The notes: generated by a model not told the origin, from the sequence alone. A DNA stretch of 64,000 nucleotides from Nannochloris sp. 'desiccata' (GCA_019044685.2 JAGTXX020000009.1:992001-1056000); one strand, 5' to 3'. Counted from the first letter of the stretch, positions 32,735 to 43,207 are shown. Numbers and translations are program-made.

Positions 32735-33536
32735 ATGCATGAGGATGGTGATCTGGTATCGGATCTGTGTCTAGAGTTTTTACAAGCATTCATTCATCAG
32801 GCATTGTATCAACGAGAGATTTACTCTCCCTCGCTCTTTGAAAGACGAAGGCTCTATGGTATAGCAGTAAGAAGAGCTCGACATCCTGAGCTTGTACAAT
32901 ATATCCAAGAAATCGTAGCTAGTCTCGAGGTAAAGAGGAAAATCTCTCTCACACAATCTCCGCTTCCCGCCAGTCAACTTGATCACTTCAATCAACTCAT
33001 TCATTTTTTTCTCTCTGCAGACTCCACTACGGCAGAACATTCTCGCCAAGGTAGCCCTCGTAATATCTGCCCCAGGAAACGAGGGCCACGCTTTAGAGAG
33101 ATTCATAATCGAGCCAAGGTTGCTCCTACCCTCCTCAACTTCAGCAACAGCAGGCCGACCGAGCACTTCAGCCCTTCAAACTAGTAGTAGCAATCTAGAT
33201 ATCCTCGAATTTGAAGCTCAATTACGCGCAATATTACTAAAACTACAATATATAGACGCAGTTTTACCTCCCAAACCGCCTATAGGCTCTACGTTTCAAA
33301 TTCTTGTGTATACTGCCGGTCGAGGTGGCATGGCGGTAGATGCCTGGATAGAGGAACAACAAGGAAAAGGGGGGTCCCTCCTCTCAGAGCAGGGGTTAGA
33401 AATGAAGGAGAGTGAGAATGGTAATGGGAATGTTGGTGCCGAGATTGTGCCGATAAAGTCCTGTAAAATAGATGGAGCTTTGCAAATGCAAGTATATGTT
33501 GAACGCCCGAGCCCTACTTTGAAGCCGACTGAATAA
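32735..33536 (+). CDS. REV7: REV7 / MAD2L2 HORMA-domain protein
   Basis: Exons 32735..32929 and 33021..33536 join in phase 0 to 236 residues. The sequence tracks REV7 throughout: LCLEFLQAFIHQALYQREIY, ERRRLYGIAV, RHPELVQYIQEIV, then VALVIS, ERFIIEPR, FEAQLRAILLKLQYIDAVLP, PPIGSTFQILVYT, and the C-terminal IPIKS...LQMQVYVE. REV7 is the HORMA adaptor of DNA polymerase zeta in translesion synthesis and also part of shieldin in animals. Compared with the human protein there is a Gly/Glu-rich insertion after the VYT strand. The ATG chosen is the first in frame. It directly follows TTTATTAG, so a non-coding or short upstream exon is possible. Confidence 0.88.
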
Positions 33537-33812
33537 TTGACTGTTCTTTTGACTCAATTTGTATGTGGAACAATCTAAACTCAGCATTACAGAGAACAGG
33601 CCAAAATAGGCATGTTGTATCAAATCGAAATGTTTAAGACATCACATAACCAACAGTCAATTAAAAAAACGCAAGTGAGTAAATTTTGCGGGAAAAATTA
33701 ATGTTAAGAGGAAAAGGTAGAAGTTGCTGTGCTTTCATTCGTTTTTTGGTGCACGTACTCCTGACGTACGTCATGAAAAGATAAGAGGAGATGCCATGGG
33801 GTCGTATCTTTC

Positions 33813-34681
33813 TTAGAACAGCAACACTGCAAGAGGGGGAGAAGAAAGAATACAAGGTTTATTTTTTTGTTTTGTTTTGGTTATCATCTTGATTGAAATT
33901 TAGTTATTTTATCCTTCTGAAATAACACTAAATACTTACGGCACATGATAACAAAGGATCCTAGCATAAGTAGCAGCCTAGATAAGAATGCTTGATGCTG
34001 CTGTTCCGGTGTTAGAGGCTCTGCATACCCCCCTTGCCCTTGCAATCCAAATAATGTTGGGAAGATGCCGAGACCTTGCTGTGCCGTCCCCATGGCTGCA
34101 GCATTTTGCTGTAAGAGAGGATTACGCATAACTGGGATAGGACGTTGTCCAGCAGGGCGAGAGGGTACGTGTTCTACTTCGACTATGTCTTTTGTTTTGG
34201 CTCTAGGGTCATCATTGCCACCTCTACCGTAGATTGGAATTACTTTGTCACGGTCGACACCAGCTTTGCAGACAGGGCATGTGCGGCAGTGGTTTTGAAC
34301 TTGAAGCCATCTATAGAGACACGGCCAGCAATAGAGATGGCCGCATAGGGTTACTACAGGCTCAGAAGCAATCTGAAACATGCAAGGCGGAGCATGTGTG
34401 AGGATATAGATTCAACAGGCGCAACTTTTCACCGCCAACGAACAAATTAAGAGACAAACTGATCCTTTACCAACTGGTACATAATAGAACATTATAATAA
34501 CCCCAAAGGTACTTACATCATAGCAAATATTGCAGCTGAACAGGATTTGTTCTTCGTTCTCATCGTCTAGGGGCACACCTTTTGCCAAGGCAGCTTTAGG
34601 GTCGTCTTCAGGGGCTGGATTATCATTTGATACATTTTCTAAAGGTACAAGCCGCGCAGGCACATCTTCTACGGTCGCCAT
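33813..34681 (-). CDS. Tail-anchored RING E3 ubiquitin ligase (RNF5/RNF185/RMA type)
   Basis: Exons 34681..34517, 34372..33940 and a tiny last exon 33826..33813 (14 nt) join to 203 residues. The C3HC4 RING spans about residues 50-95 ([28 protein letters not shown]...CPVCKAG). VIPIYGRG follows, the hallmark of the RNF5/RMA1 family. Splicing to the last exon completes a C-terminal membrane helix ([16 protein letters not shown], then stop), as expected for an ER tail-anchored ligase acting in ER-associated degradation. Without that exon the frame runs into charged intron sequence. The ATG is the first Met before VEDVP; the upstream TATTTATA at 34758-34765 is a TATA-box candidate about 80 nt away. 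Confidence 0.88.
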
Positions 34682-35107
34682 ACTTTTGGGAAAAAGGGGC
34701 AAGGTGGGATGCTGGATTGAAGGAAAGCACGTCCTCTTTAGCCTCTAGGAGGGGCAGTATTTATAACAAAAGAGCTCAACAAACACACTCAATGCAGAAG
34801 AAGGCACGCTTCGGAAGGGTGAACCAGAGAACTCGCACGCACAGGAAATGAAAAGAGCAAGCTGGAATTCCTGCCAGAAACCTATGCGCCACGTTGCTCT
34901 AGCAACCAATTTGCAGGTAAGGAACCTCAACCGGGAAAGTAATAAGTAATTCTAATGAGTGCTCTGCGCAAGTTTACTTATATACTGACGAAAGGGCCCT
35001 GGGCGCTCTGACTAAGATCACCTAAAAGGTACCAGTTATATGCTGAAAAAGGGGGAACTCCCAGCTGATCAGCATACATACATTCCAGTTTGCATTTAAT
35101 ACACATC
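34682..35107. promoter_or_regulatory. Divergent promoter region, RING ligase / SirB
   Basis: About 425 bp between outward-reading genes. TATTTATA at 34758-34765 is a TATA-like box on the minus strand for the RING gene. No other motif was identified. Confidence 0.35.
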
Positions 35108-35829
35108 ATGAGAGCGCATTATGCCACCTTAGATACTCCCACGACATGGGCATTTTTAAAAACAACAACTAGAGTGCTTCCCAGAGGAGCAGTTCAGCGC
35201 AATCATAGCTTGTCAAATACTCTAAGAGATAAACATGCTGATAGCATTACATGGGGCAGCACTATCTTGAAAACTTGCAAATTGCCCTCCGCCTTCACCA
35301 CCGCCATCCCCAAAGCCCACCGCAGCAACGGTGTTGCTGCTTCTGCTGACAGCGAGGATGCTGCTGTAGGTGTTATCATTGTAGACCATGGCTCTAAAAA
35401 GAAGGCTTCAAATGACATGCTCTTAGAATTCGTAGATGTCTACAAGTAAGATTAACTTCTTTCCTATTAACGACATAATCTTCCCCTTAAATAATCTGTA
35501 TTTATCTAGCCTTTTCCCTCCATTTTTCTATTCCGCTGAACAATAGGAAGACAACAGGACGTTTTAATGTCCAGGCAGCTCATATGGAAATTGCTGAGCC
35601 TACTATTTCTCAAGCTGTAGCTGCATGTGTCTCTCAAGGCGCTCGTACTGTCATCATCGCTCCGTACTTTCTTTCTAAAGGTCGTCATATCCAAGAAGAT
35701 ATCCCTGCTCTAGTAAGGGAAGCTCAAGTAGAACATCCCGATGTAGAATGTATAGTTGCAGCGCCTATTGGAGTTGATCCATTGATGGCAGAGCTCATTG
35801 AATCTAGAGTAGCACAGGCGGTGAGGTGA
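35108..35829 (+). CDS. SIRB: Sirohydrochlorin ferrochelatase, plastid type
   Basis: Exons 35108..35445 and 35547..35829 join through a split Lys codon to 206 residues. The enzyme inserts ferrous iron into sirohydrochlorin to make siroheme for nitrite and sulfite reductases. Core motifs: GVIIVDHGSKKKASNDML (first catalytic His), QAAHMEIAEPTISQAV, and APYFLSKGRHIQEDIP (second His). It is one CbiX-short domain, as in plant SirB. The first 70-80 residues are Thr/Arg/Ser-rich with few acids (starting MRAHYATLDTPTTWAFLKTT), consistent with a chloroplast transit peptide. The true ATG is 35108. TGTAA lies at 36056-36060, about 230 nt after the stop. Confidence 0.9.
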
Positions 35830-36480
35830 AGAAGCGCTTCTTTTTAGGGGTTGATACTGAATTCAATTTCCACCTCTAGATTTTAGCAGCTATTCTTTCC
35901 CTTTATCTGTTTTCAATCTTTCCTCCCTGTCTCTCTGAACTGTTATTTAGTACTGGCCTTTTCTAAAAACTATCTGTTCTCGTAACAGTGCCTTGATTTT
36001 ATTTTCTCAAGGGAGCAGCAGCGTTAACCCTAAACCCTTCTGATTTTCTTTTTGCTGTAATTCCTTGATTCTTGCATATAAAAATGGGCGTGCGACAAAT
36101 TAGCCGAAATTAGTTTGTTATATTTATATTCACAGCGGGGAAAAAGGTGAAAAACGAGCAGAAAAATTAGTGCCGAGGTTGGAATAACAAAGAAAAAAAG
36201 CCAGCCACCCCTTCAACAACAGCGGCTGGTTCAAAATAGAGAAAGATAGATACACCGGGGGAGGTGTCAAGGTACCAGTTAGAAAAGAGCTTGAGAAAAA
36301 GTTGAGAGTAGAAAAAGTTAAGATAGCAGGTGGCTTTTGATCTATTCTAATATTAGCAAATGGGAGTGGCCTGAAGCGGCGGTAGTGGCTTCTCGCGACC
36401 CTCAGTTTGCCCTGTTGGGGCTCCTTTATTTTATTTAGTACGTGGGAAAAAAATACATAGATAGATAAAAAGGACCAATC
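35830..36480. other. Convergent intergenic region with hairpin element
   Basis: It contains the TGTAA element for SirB (36056-36060) and hairpin element copy 2 (separate entry). No protein gene was recognised. Confidence 0.4.
36362..36438 (+). ncRNA. Hairpin element copy 2 (putative structured RNA)
   Basis: This matches the minus strand of 18655-18722. Hairpin 1 is GAAGC at 36373-36377 with GCTTC at 36388-36392. Hairpin 2 is GCCC at 36409-36412 with GGGC at 36418-36421 around TGTTG. A T-rich run (TTTATTTTATTT) follows and could end a pol III transcript. No A-box/B-box pair of a tRNA gene was found: TGGCCTGAAG only loosely resembles an A box and no GGTTCGA B box follows. Confidence 0.45.
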
Positions 36481-37190
36481 TCAAGGCCGTTCTGATAGTA
36501 ATGCCACAGCTTGATCTCCAGTTGAGGCTGTATAAGGGCCATCTGCTGCTACATTATGCCCTGCGTTTGCTGTGGGCCCATCAGGTCCTTCTGCACTTGA
36601 TCCCCATGCTTCAGTGTTCGTCTCGACCTCACCACCTTGAGCGGCGGTGATTCCAACGCTGCTGTTGGCGACATATGGAGCATCCTCTTTGTCATCAGCA
36701 TTGCCTTTACGTACGTAGCCTGAAGTTTTAGAAGAAGCCTCAGTTGTTCCAGAGCCAGAAGTAGTGGTGGAGGCTTTGCCGGTGGTTGAAATAGAGTCTT
36801 CCCCGGAGAAAGAGAGTGTTACGCCAGATTCTGTAGAGCCACCAGTGGTGCCAGAGAGTTTAGACGCGGCAGATTGCTCTCCTTCAAGCTGGCTTGCTAG
36901 TAGAGCTCTGTTGAATTTAAGCGCTCTGGCGTTGCTGCAAAAAAAAATATATGAAGAGGGAAAAGAAATATGGGTCACAAGTTCAACCTAGAGTAACGGC
37001 GGAGGTGTCTACATAGCATCTAGGTATTTAATATACTATTCATGCTGGCATTAGCATTGCTAGGTTACTGCAAAAGGCCCAAGATTGAAGCTTTTCGAAA
37101 ATAAAAATAAGGTTTGAAAAGAACTTACCTTGGCACCAAAAGGGATGGTAGAAGCAGCAGCAGCACGAGACTGCATTGGGAAACACTCAT
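36481..37190 (-). CDS. Small secreted Ser/Thr/Gly-rich protein, unknown function
   Basis: Exons 37190..37129 and 36934..36481 join (GTAAG donor, TTTTGCAG acceptor) through a split Ser codon into 171 residues. Exon 1 encodes almost exactly a signal peptide: MSVSQC followed by SLVLLLLLPSLLVP. The mature part begins NARALKFNRALL and then becomes Ser/Thr/Gly/Glu-rich with no cysteines or recognisable domain. Other frames of exon 1 (for example one starting MQSRAAAA) do not connect in frame to exon 2, which supports this start. Secretion is inferred; function is unknown. It lies in tandem downstream of the FANCM-like gene, about 260 bp away. Confidence 0.55.
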
Positions 37191-37450
37191 TATAATAATA
37201 TAGTCGTTAAACAATTAAAATAAGCGTTGATTTTTGGCAACCTTGACCCGTCTGACTTGGAAAATTTGGAAATGGGTCGTCTTAGCCACAGCATTCAATA
37301 CAAGTTGTCCTGCAGATGACACGCTTCTCGATCATTTTTCTTGTTCTGTCCAAAAAATGTCCAATGTGCATTCTGGTTCTGAGTTTTTTTTTTAACAGCG
37401 TTTTTTGAGTATATCTACTTACAGACATTGAAGTAGATACCTAATTTATT

Positions 37451-40400
37451 CTATGCAAAGTCATCATCAGAGTCAGATTCTAGAAGAGGCCGTTTAATTT
37501 TGATATTGTTCTTATTGCCCACTGCCGCCATCGCTGCCAATACCGGCACGAGTGCCCCTGGCCGAGCACCTGCTGCAGGAGGACGAGGGCATGGGACAGG
37601 CTGTTTGGAGGTTGTTGGCTTGTTTATCTTGTTCTTGTTATGACCACCACCACCACCACCAGCAGCACCAGCAGTAGCAGGTCTAGTAATACCGCCGCCG
37701 CTGCCGCCGCCATCATCACCAAGACGAAGAATATTTGAATCTACACATACAGGGCAGAACCAATCCCCAACAGGGCAGGCTGCAAGGCCTACACACCGTA
37801 AGTGAAATGTAGCTGGACAGGCATCACATAACAATAGCTCTCCGACACCACCACAGACACCACAATTGTCAGCATGGCTGCCTCGACCAGCAGGGGTGTC
37901 AAAGCCCTCTTCTTCCTCTTCACTTCCCCCATCATCAATAAAAGAATCTTCTCTATCGTAATCATCACTGCCATACGGTGCACTGAGACCTCCAGCTTGG
38001 CCAAAAGTACTAGGAGTAAAATTACCACCAAGTCTGCCTAACTTGGCTCGTTGCAGTCGACGGAGGAGGGACCCTGGACTGGGGCTATTCCTCTCTTCCA
38101 TTAATCGTCGATGATGGAAGGCTGCAAGTGAAGCGTTATCTCGTGGAGTGGCTAAAGACCCCTCTTCTTGGCTCCTAACACCGCCACCGCCATTACCCTG
38201 AGTACCATCATCTATGAAATCAGATTCATATCCATCGAGATCTCCTTCTTCATTCCCGTCACTATCATCACCAGAAAGCTGTGCTTCTGTATCCAAGAAA
38301 CGACCTGCCCAAAATGGTCCATTGGCGCGTTGGCGAGGACTAGGACGGCGACAGGGGTGCTGAGGTGCTCTTCTAAGACCTCCCTCTTCTGCCTTACTAT
38401 CTTCTAGACCATCTCTCGGTATTTCTCTATCACCATCAGCATTTCCAGCCTTTCTAAGACGGGTAAATCCTCGGTTCTGTTCTTCTCCTTGCCACCGCTG
38501 CTGCTGTTGTCGTTGTTGTTGTTGTCGTTGTTGGCCCATTGCAGAAGGTAGGGAAGAATGATCGGAACTTGTGGGTTGTGTATGTACAGCAGCTATAGCA
38601 AGAGGTTGTGTAGATCCTGGAGATTGACTCGTGATAATATTTCGACGACGAGGGCCACCAGCATTTGCAAGTCTTTGCTGTTCTCGCTCACATCGTTCTT
38701 TTTCTTCTCTTTCTCGTTCTACGTCAGCAGCAGCTGCCACGGCTTCTTCATCTTGCCACTCTTCCCATAACTCATCTTCTTCATAAACACCAGTGTTATA
38801 ATCATCGTAAAAGTAATTACCATCGGGATCATCAAAATTATTGAAATTTTCAACACTGACGGCCGCCGCCGCCGCCGCCGCAGCAGCAGCAGCAGCGCTA
38901 TTTGGATTCAACGAACCATCTTCATCAATAGGAGCAGCAGAAGTGGTGGCACTAGGCGGCAGTGGTTGCTGTATTGAAGGAGGTATTGAAGGTCTAGAAG
39001 GCTCGCTAGCTGGCGCAGATACTGCTGCACCTCCAGAACTTTGAACAACAAGAGGCGCAGCAGAGGGCGAGGGCGGATCTGCAGCGGTATTAGCACCACC
39101 GCCACTGCCCTGTCCGCGTAGCATCCGCATCCTCTTTGCCAAAGGGATATATTCTTCTTCGTCTTCTTCATCATCATCATCCTCTTGTTCAGGTACCCCA
39201 AAATTATTTCCAGTACCAGCGGTACTTGCAGGTACTGGTACAGTGTGGTCGTTTTTTCTAGCTGCAGGTAGTGATGAAGATTCAATTAGATCATCATCTT
39301 CAAATATGTAATCATCTTCTTCATTATCATTCTTGTTCTTGTTCTCACCACCGCCACGGCCATCACCGGCGGCGGCTAGTTGCTCTTCTTCTTCGCTATG
39401 TACGAGATCTATGACGTCAGGCTCCTGTTCTTCTGCGACGTCTGCTGGTGCTGATTCTATTTCCATGGCTTGGTTATCCTCTAAATCATTATTAAGTTCT
39501 ACAGGGAGAATAGTGGGAGGAGCAGCAGCAGGGGGTTCTTCTACTTCTTGAATTATTTTTTGTCCACCGACATTTTCTGCGACATTAGCAAGGTTGAGGA
39601 CAGCAGCAGGGGGAGTCGGTCGATGCAGCGCTGCGGCTTCTGCTGGTGCCTTTCGTCCTTTAGCAGGTTTACGCGTCTTAGAAACTCCAGCACCAAGTGC
39701 ATTAACAGCAGCAGCAGCAGCAGCAGAGACGGCAGGTTGTGGCTTTGGTGGACGAGCGATCGCAGCAGTCAAGAAAGCCCACGCAGGCTGCTGCTGTCCA
39801 TGCTGTTGCAATTTTCTACCACAGGGCAGAATAATACCATTTTCATCATCTATTTCAGGTAAGAACCTTAATCTACGTAGCAGCTGAGGTGTGGGCACCT
39901 TGGTCTCTGCAGTGGCACCGTCACTTCCCTCCTCTCCTGCAGCAGTAGTAGCCGAGAATAATAATTCCAAAGGAGGTGGTGGGGCAATAGCTAACCGTCT
40001 TCCATTTGATCCAGCACGTATAAACGCGCTAGAAGTGGCTGGGAAGAGGAGTTGATGTGGTCCTGCAGGGGAGTCGAATTGAGTTGCACCTGGCTGGGAC
40101 GGTACCGGGGATGTTGGTGCTTGTGGGTAACGAGGGCCTTCTTCTGCTAAGCGTATAGCTCCAGCTTCAAGCATAGCTAATACGGCACCAACAGGTTGAA
40201 CAGTGGTGCCTCGGCCAGCATGAGAAGCACCACCACTACGACCTCTGCCTCTCCCTCCGTTTGCTCCTCCTCTACCTTTACCTTTACGACCACGACCACC
40301 TCCACCATCTACCTCCATGGCATCACCAGCGAGAATACTGACCCTATTATAATCACGAAATCCAGAATCTGCTTCTATTTTCTCAGGATTGTACTGCCTA

Positions 40401-43207
40401 GGTAACATTCGAGGACTAGGCAGTACAAGTTCAAAATACCGCTCAGCCTGTCGGAGCTGACTATGCAATTGCGTGGTAGCTTCTTTTATGCGATGATAAT
40501 GCTCTTCCTCACGCCCAGCACCCAAGAGGTATACGACTCGACCTTCACGATGACGTCCGGTACGGCCACGACGTTGCACTGCACGGGTAGGTGAGGCAGT
40601 CGCGTCGTAACAAATGATCAAATCCACTGCAGGAATGTCGAGGCCCTCTTCCCCGATGCAGGTCGCTACTAAAACGTTATATTGACCATTAGCGAAACCT
40701 TTTATTGCATCTTTTTGTTCTTTCTGATTCATTCCAGGACCACCATTGCTACCACCGCCGCCGCTTTTTGAACGTCCTCCACTAATAGTACTAATGGTAC
40801 TTTTGCCACCAGCCCAACCACTGCCTCCTCCACTACACACGCTGCCTTGGCCAACAAAAGAACGAGCTCGAATTAAAGGTGCATGCTGCTTTAAAGCGTC
40901 AACAATAGACTGGACACCTTCTCTAAGAGAAGCAAAGACAATAACTCCACCGGGGCTGCCATCGCCTTCAAAATGCTTTCTTAATAATCCAACAAGTTGT
41001 GCAAGACGGGGCCCACCGCCGCCGGCAGCAGAACAAGATTCTAATTTTGTGACAAAATGAGCAAACATAGGTTCTTTCGTGTACAATGCTTTGATACACC
41101 GCTCTTCATTTAGTTTCGTACGTACGAGAGCTGCAGTAGGGAGAATCCCATATTTGTCGAGAGAGTCACGAACAGCTGCAAGTACTGTCGCTTGTCGAAA
41201 CCAGTCTTGTGCTTGAACGGACGGAACACCCCCAGATCCAGCAGCAGCAGCTTCTTTCGCTTTATTCTGTGCGTGCAGAAGATTTATTCGAGTTACACGC
41301 TCTGCGTTGGCAGGACCAAAGTAGAATCGCGCTCCAGCCAAGTGACCGACGAGACGTTGCAACACGGCGAGTAAAATGGTTCGAGGACTGCTTTGTTCTG
41401 ACTCTGGCTCGACAATAACAAGCTCGGTATTCTTCTTGTACACGTAAGGAGACACATCTGGATCTTCTTCGTTACGGAAATGCACTGCAGCAGCGCCCAG
41501 GTTCGTCAGCACTTCTTGAACTTGATCGGCAGAGCTGCCTGGAGTGGCCGATAAGCCTAGCACTCTAAATTTAAGTTTATATTTCTGTCTCATAAGACGC
41601 AGAGTTTGTGCTATTTCAGATTGTCCTGTACAGCGGTGACATTCATCTACTACGACACACGATACAGCGTCATAAGGGCAGACACCGAGCTTGACATCAT
41701 TGAAGAAAGTCTGAGGGGTACAAAAGAAAGCCCGTCTCTCAGAATCATGCCAAAGCGCTTTTCTTTCTTCCGCTTTAATCCGGCCAGTCAGCTCAGCAGT
41801 CGCTTCAGACGACAAGCCCATAAATTGACGACAGGCTTCAATTTGTTGAGAAACAAGGGGTTTTGTGGGAGCGACAAAAACGACTTTGCTCTCTGGAAAC
41901 CACCGTGAAAAATTATGCATGACGACTGCTGCTATAAGGGTTTTGCCCAGCCCGGTAGGTAGACAAACCAAGGTGTTTTGTATTAATGCAGTAGAGATTG
42001 CAGAGAGTTGATATTCACGTTCAGGCACGCCGAGGGGGTAGATCCAATGCTGTGCCGCCTCAGGATCAACTTTTAAGCAGCCAGTGGTCGTCTCACATTC
42101 TACCAAATGCCTTGCTGCTGGTGCTGCTGGAGTGGTGACTGCAGCAGCGTTTCTATCTGTATTACTACTAGTATTATTATTAGTATTACTATTCTTATAT
42201 GGAGCGGCAGGCTGTCTAGTACTAGTAGAGTCTCTATTATTACTGAAGTTGCTGTTAGGCAGAGCAGCGGCTTGGTAGTTTTGTCGTTGAACTGCCGGTG
42301 GACGTGTTGCTACAGAAGTCAGGGGCAGGGGGGGAGGCATACTGGAAGCCCGTGTTTGATTTCCAATATTATTATTCTGCTGCTGCTGCTGTTGTTGTTG
42401 TTGTTTAGGTACTCCCCATATACTAAACAGATCTCGCTGAGCTTTCTCAGTCGGAGGACCACCACCTGCTCCAACTCCTTGCTGCGGCTGTCTGTACCTT
42501 CTTTGACCCACTGTAGATGCTCCAGAGTACCCTTGTCCGTCTACTCCATTGGTAGATCTTAATTGCTGCTTCTGTTGTTGCTGCTGGGGATTATAATTAT
42601 TATTGTTAGGAGCAATTTGCGGTAGAGGGTGTGGTTGCCAAACACTAGGTCGCTGTCCAGGTTGCCAGGCATTGCCTTGCTGCTGATGCTGCTGTGGTAC
42701 AGAAGGAGGGTATCCATAGCTCTGAGGAGGAGGACGTGGGTTCCATTGCTGTTGCTGCTGCTGGTTGTGGTAGGCAGGTTGGTTAGACGGGGGCGGAGCT
42801 AATTGTTGTTGTTGTTGCTGCTGCCACCTATACTGTTGCTGAGGTTGATGTTGTTGATTTTGTTGTCCTACATTGTAGGGTATCTGTCCAGGAGTCTGTG
42901 CAGGGTTATACGCATTAAAAGGTTGCTGAGGATGTGAGTGCTGTTGCCCTCCTTGAGAAGCTATTGGCGGTTGCCATTGCTGTTGTTGTTGCCAAGGCAC
43001 TGGCTGGCCGCCTCCATTCCAACCTTGCTGATTTGAAGGTTGATAATAGCCGCTAGTTGATGGATTAGTGGGAGGTTGATAGGCCGGGTAGCTTTGCTGC
43101 GGAGGAGGAGCAAACTGTTGATTAATTTGGCCTCCATTTATTGTTTGTCGCGCAGCTAAAGCATTCTGTTCAAGCCTATCGATGACATCGAAGTCAAAAT
43201 CCTGCAT
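37451..43207 (-). CDS. FANCM: FANCM/Hef/MPH1-type DNA helicase with Q-rich N-terminus and PHD finger
   Basis: One intronless frame of 1918 residues from ATG 43207. Residues about 30-300 are Gln/Pro-rich with poly-Gln runs. The SF2 helicase core follows: PTGLGKT (about 416), VAPTKPLV, VVDECHR (about 521; DECH instead of DEAH), LSATPGSS, then VQEVLTNL...EEDPDVSPY, diagnostic of FANCM. The second lobe has VATCIGEEGLDIP (about 850) and QRRGRTGRHREG (about 880). FANCM/Mph1 remodels stalled forks and D-loops. A long acidic, low-complexity region with poly-Ala contains two FIDD motifs typical of the FANCM C-terminal half. A C4HC3 PHD finger sits near 1780-1826 (CGVCGGVGELLLCDACP...FHLRCVGL...WFCPVC). 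No ERCC4 nuclease domain is seen. Confidence 0.88.
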   Translation of the reverse strand: MQDFDFDVIDRLEQNALAARQTINGGQINQQFAPPPQQSYPAYQPPTNPSTSGYYQPSNQQGWNGGGQPVPWQQQQQWQPPIASQGGQQHSHPQQPFNAYNPAQTPGQIPYNVGQQNQQHQPQQQYRWQQQQQQQLAPPPSNQPAYHNQQQQQQWNPRPPPQSYGYPPSVPQQHQQQGNAWQPGQRPSVWQPHPLPQIAPNNNNYNPQQQQQKQQLRSTNGVDGQGYSGASTVGQRRYRQPQQGVGAGGGPPTEKAQRDLFSIWGVPKQQQQQQQQQNNNIGNQTRASSMPPPLPLTSVATRPPAVQRQNYQAAALPNSNFSNNRDSTSTRQPAAPYKNSNTNNNTSSNTDRNAAAVTTPAAPAARHLVECETTTGCLKVDPEAAQHWIYPLGVPEREYQLSAISTALIQNTLVCLPTGLGKTLIAAVVMHNFSRWFPESKVVFVAPTKPLVSQQIEACRQFMGLSSEATAELTGRIKAEERKALWHDSERRAFFCTPQTFFNDVKLGVCPYDAVSCVVVDECHRCTGQSEIAQTLRLMRQKYKLKFRVLGLSATPGSSADQVQEVLTNLGAAAVHFRNEEDPDVSPYVYKKNTELVIVEPESEQSSPRTILLAVLQRLVGHLAGARFYFGPANAERVTRINLLHAQNKAKEAAAAGSGGVPSVQAQDWFRQATVLAAVRDSLDKYGILPTAALVRTKLNEERCIKALYTKEPMFAHFVTKLESCSAAGGGGPRLAQLVGLLRKHFEGDGSPGGVIVFASLREGVQSIVDALKQHAPLIRARSFVGQGSVCSGGGSGWAGGKSTISTISGGRSKSGGGGSNGGPGMNQKEQKDAIKGFANGQYNVLVATCIGEEGLDIPAVDLIICYDATASPTRAVQRRGRTGRHREGRVVYLLGAGREEEHYHRIKEATTQLHSQLRQAERYFELVLPSPRMLPRQYNPEKIEADSGFRDYNRVSILAGDAMEVDGGGGRGRKGKGRGGANGGRGRGRSGGASHAGRGTTVQPVGAVLAMLEAGAIRLAEEGPRYPQAPTSPVPSQPGATQFDSPAGPHQLLFPATSSAFIRAGSNGRRLAIAPPPPLELLFSATTAAGEEGSDGATAETKVPTPQLLRRLRFLPEIDDENGIILPCGRKLQQHGQQQPAWAFLTAAIARPPKPQPAVSAAAAAAVNALGAGVSKTRKPAKGRKAPAEAAALHRPTPPAAVLNLANVAENVGGQKIIQEVEEPPAAAPPTILPVELNNDLEDNQAMEIESAPADVAEEQEPDVIDLVHSEEEEQLAAAGDGRGGGENKNKNDNEEDDYIFEDDDLIESSSLPAARKNDHTVPVPASTAGTGNNFGVPEQEDDDDEEDEEEYIPLAKRMRMLRGQGSGGGANTAADPPSPSAAPLVVQSSGGAAVSAPASEPSRPSIPPSIQQPLPPSATTSAAPIDEDGSLNPNSAAAAAAAAAAAAVSVENFNNFDDPDGNYFYDDYNTGVYEEDELWEEWQDEEAVAAAADVEREREEKERCEREQQRLANAGGPRRRNIITSQSPGSTQPLAIAAVHTQPTSSDHSSLPSAMGQQRQQQQRQQQQRWQGEEQNRGFTRLRKAGNADGDREIPRDGLEDSKAEEGGLRRAPQHPCRRPSPRQRANGPFWAGRFLDTEAQLSGDDSDGNEEGDLDGYESDFIDDGTQGNGGGGVRSQEEGSLATPRDNASLAAFHHRRLMEERNSPSPGSLLRRLQRAKLGRLGGNFTPSTFGQAGGLSAPYGSDDYDREDSFIDDGGSEEEEEGFDTPAGRGSHADNCGVCGGVGELLLCDACPATFHLRCVGLAACPVGDWFCPVCVDSNILRLGDDGGGSGGGITRPATAGAAGGGGGGHNKNKINKPTTSKQPVPCPRPPAAGARPGALVPVLAAMAAVGNKNNIKIKRPLLESDSDDDFA

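Noticed and set aside
36362..36438. Hairpin element considered as a TPP riboswitch, SECIS element or histone-type 3' hairpin
   Set aside because: It lacks the CTGAGA and other conserved TPP blocks, lacks the SECIS ATGA/TGA core, and does not match the histone stem-loop.
42084..42562. Plus-strand frames opposite the Q-rich FANCM N-terminus
   Set aside because: These arise from trinucleotide-biased sequence; the minus-strand frame is the conserved gene.
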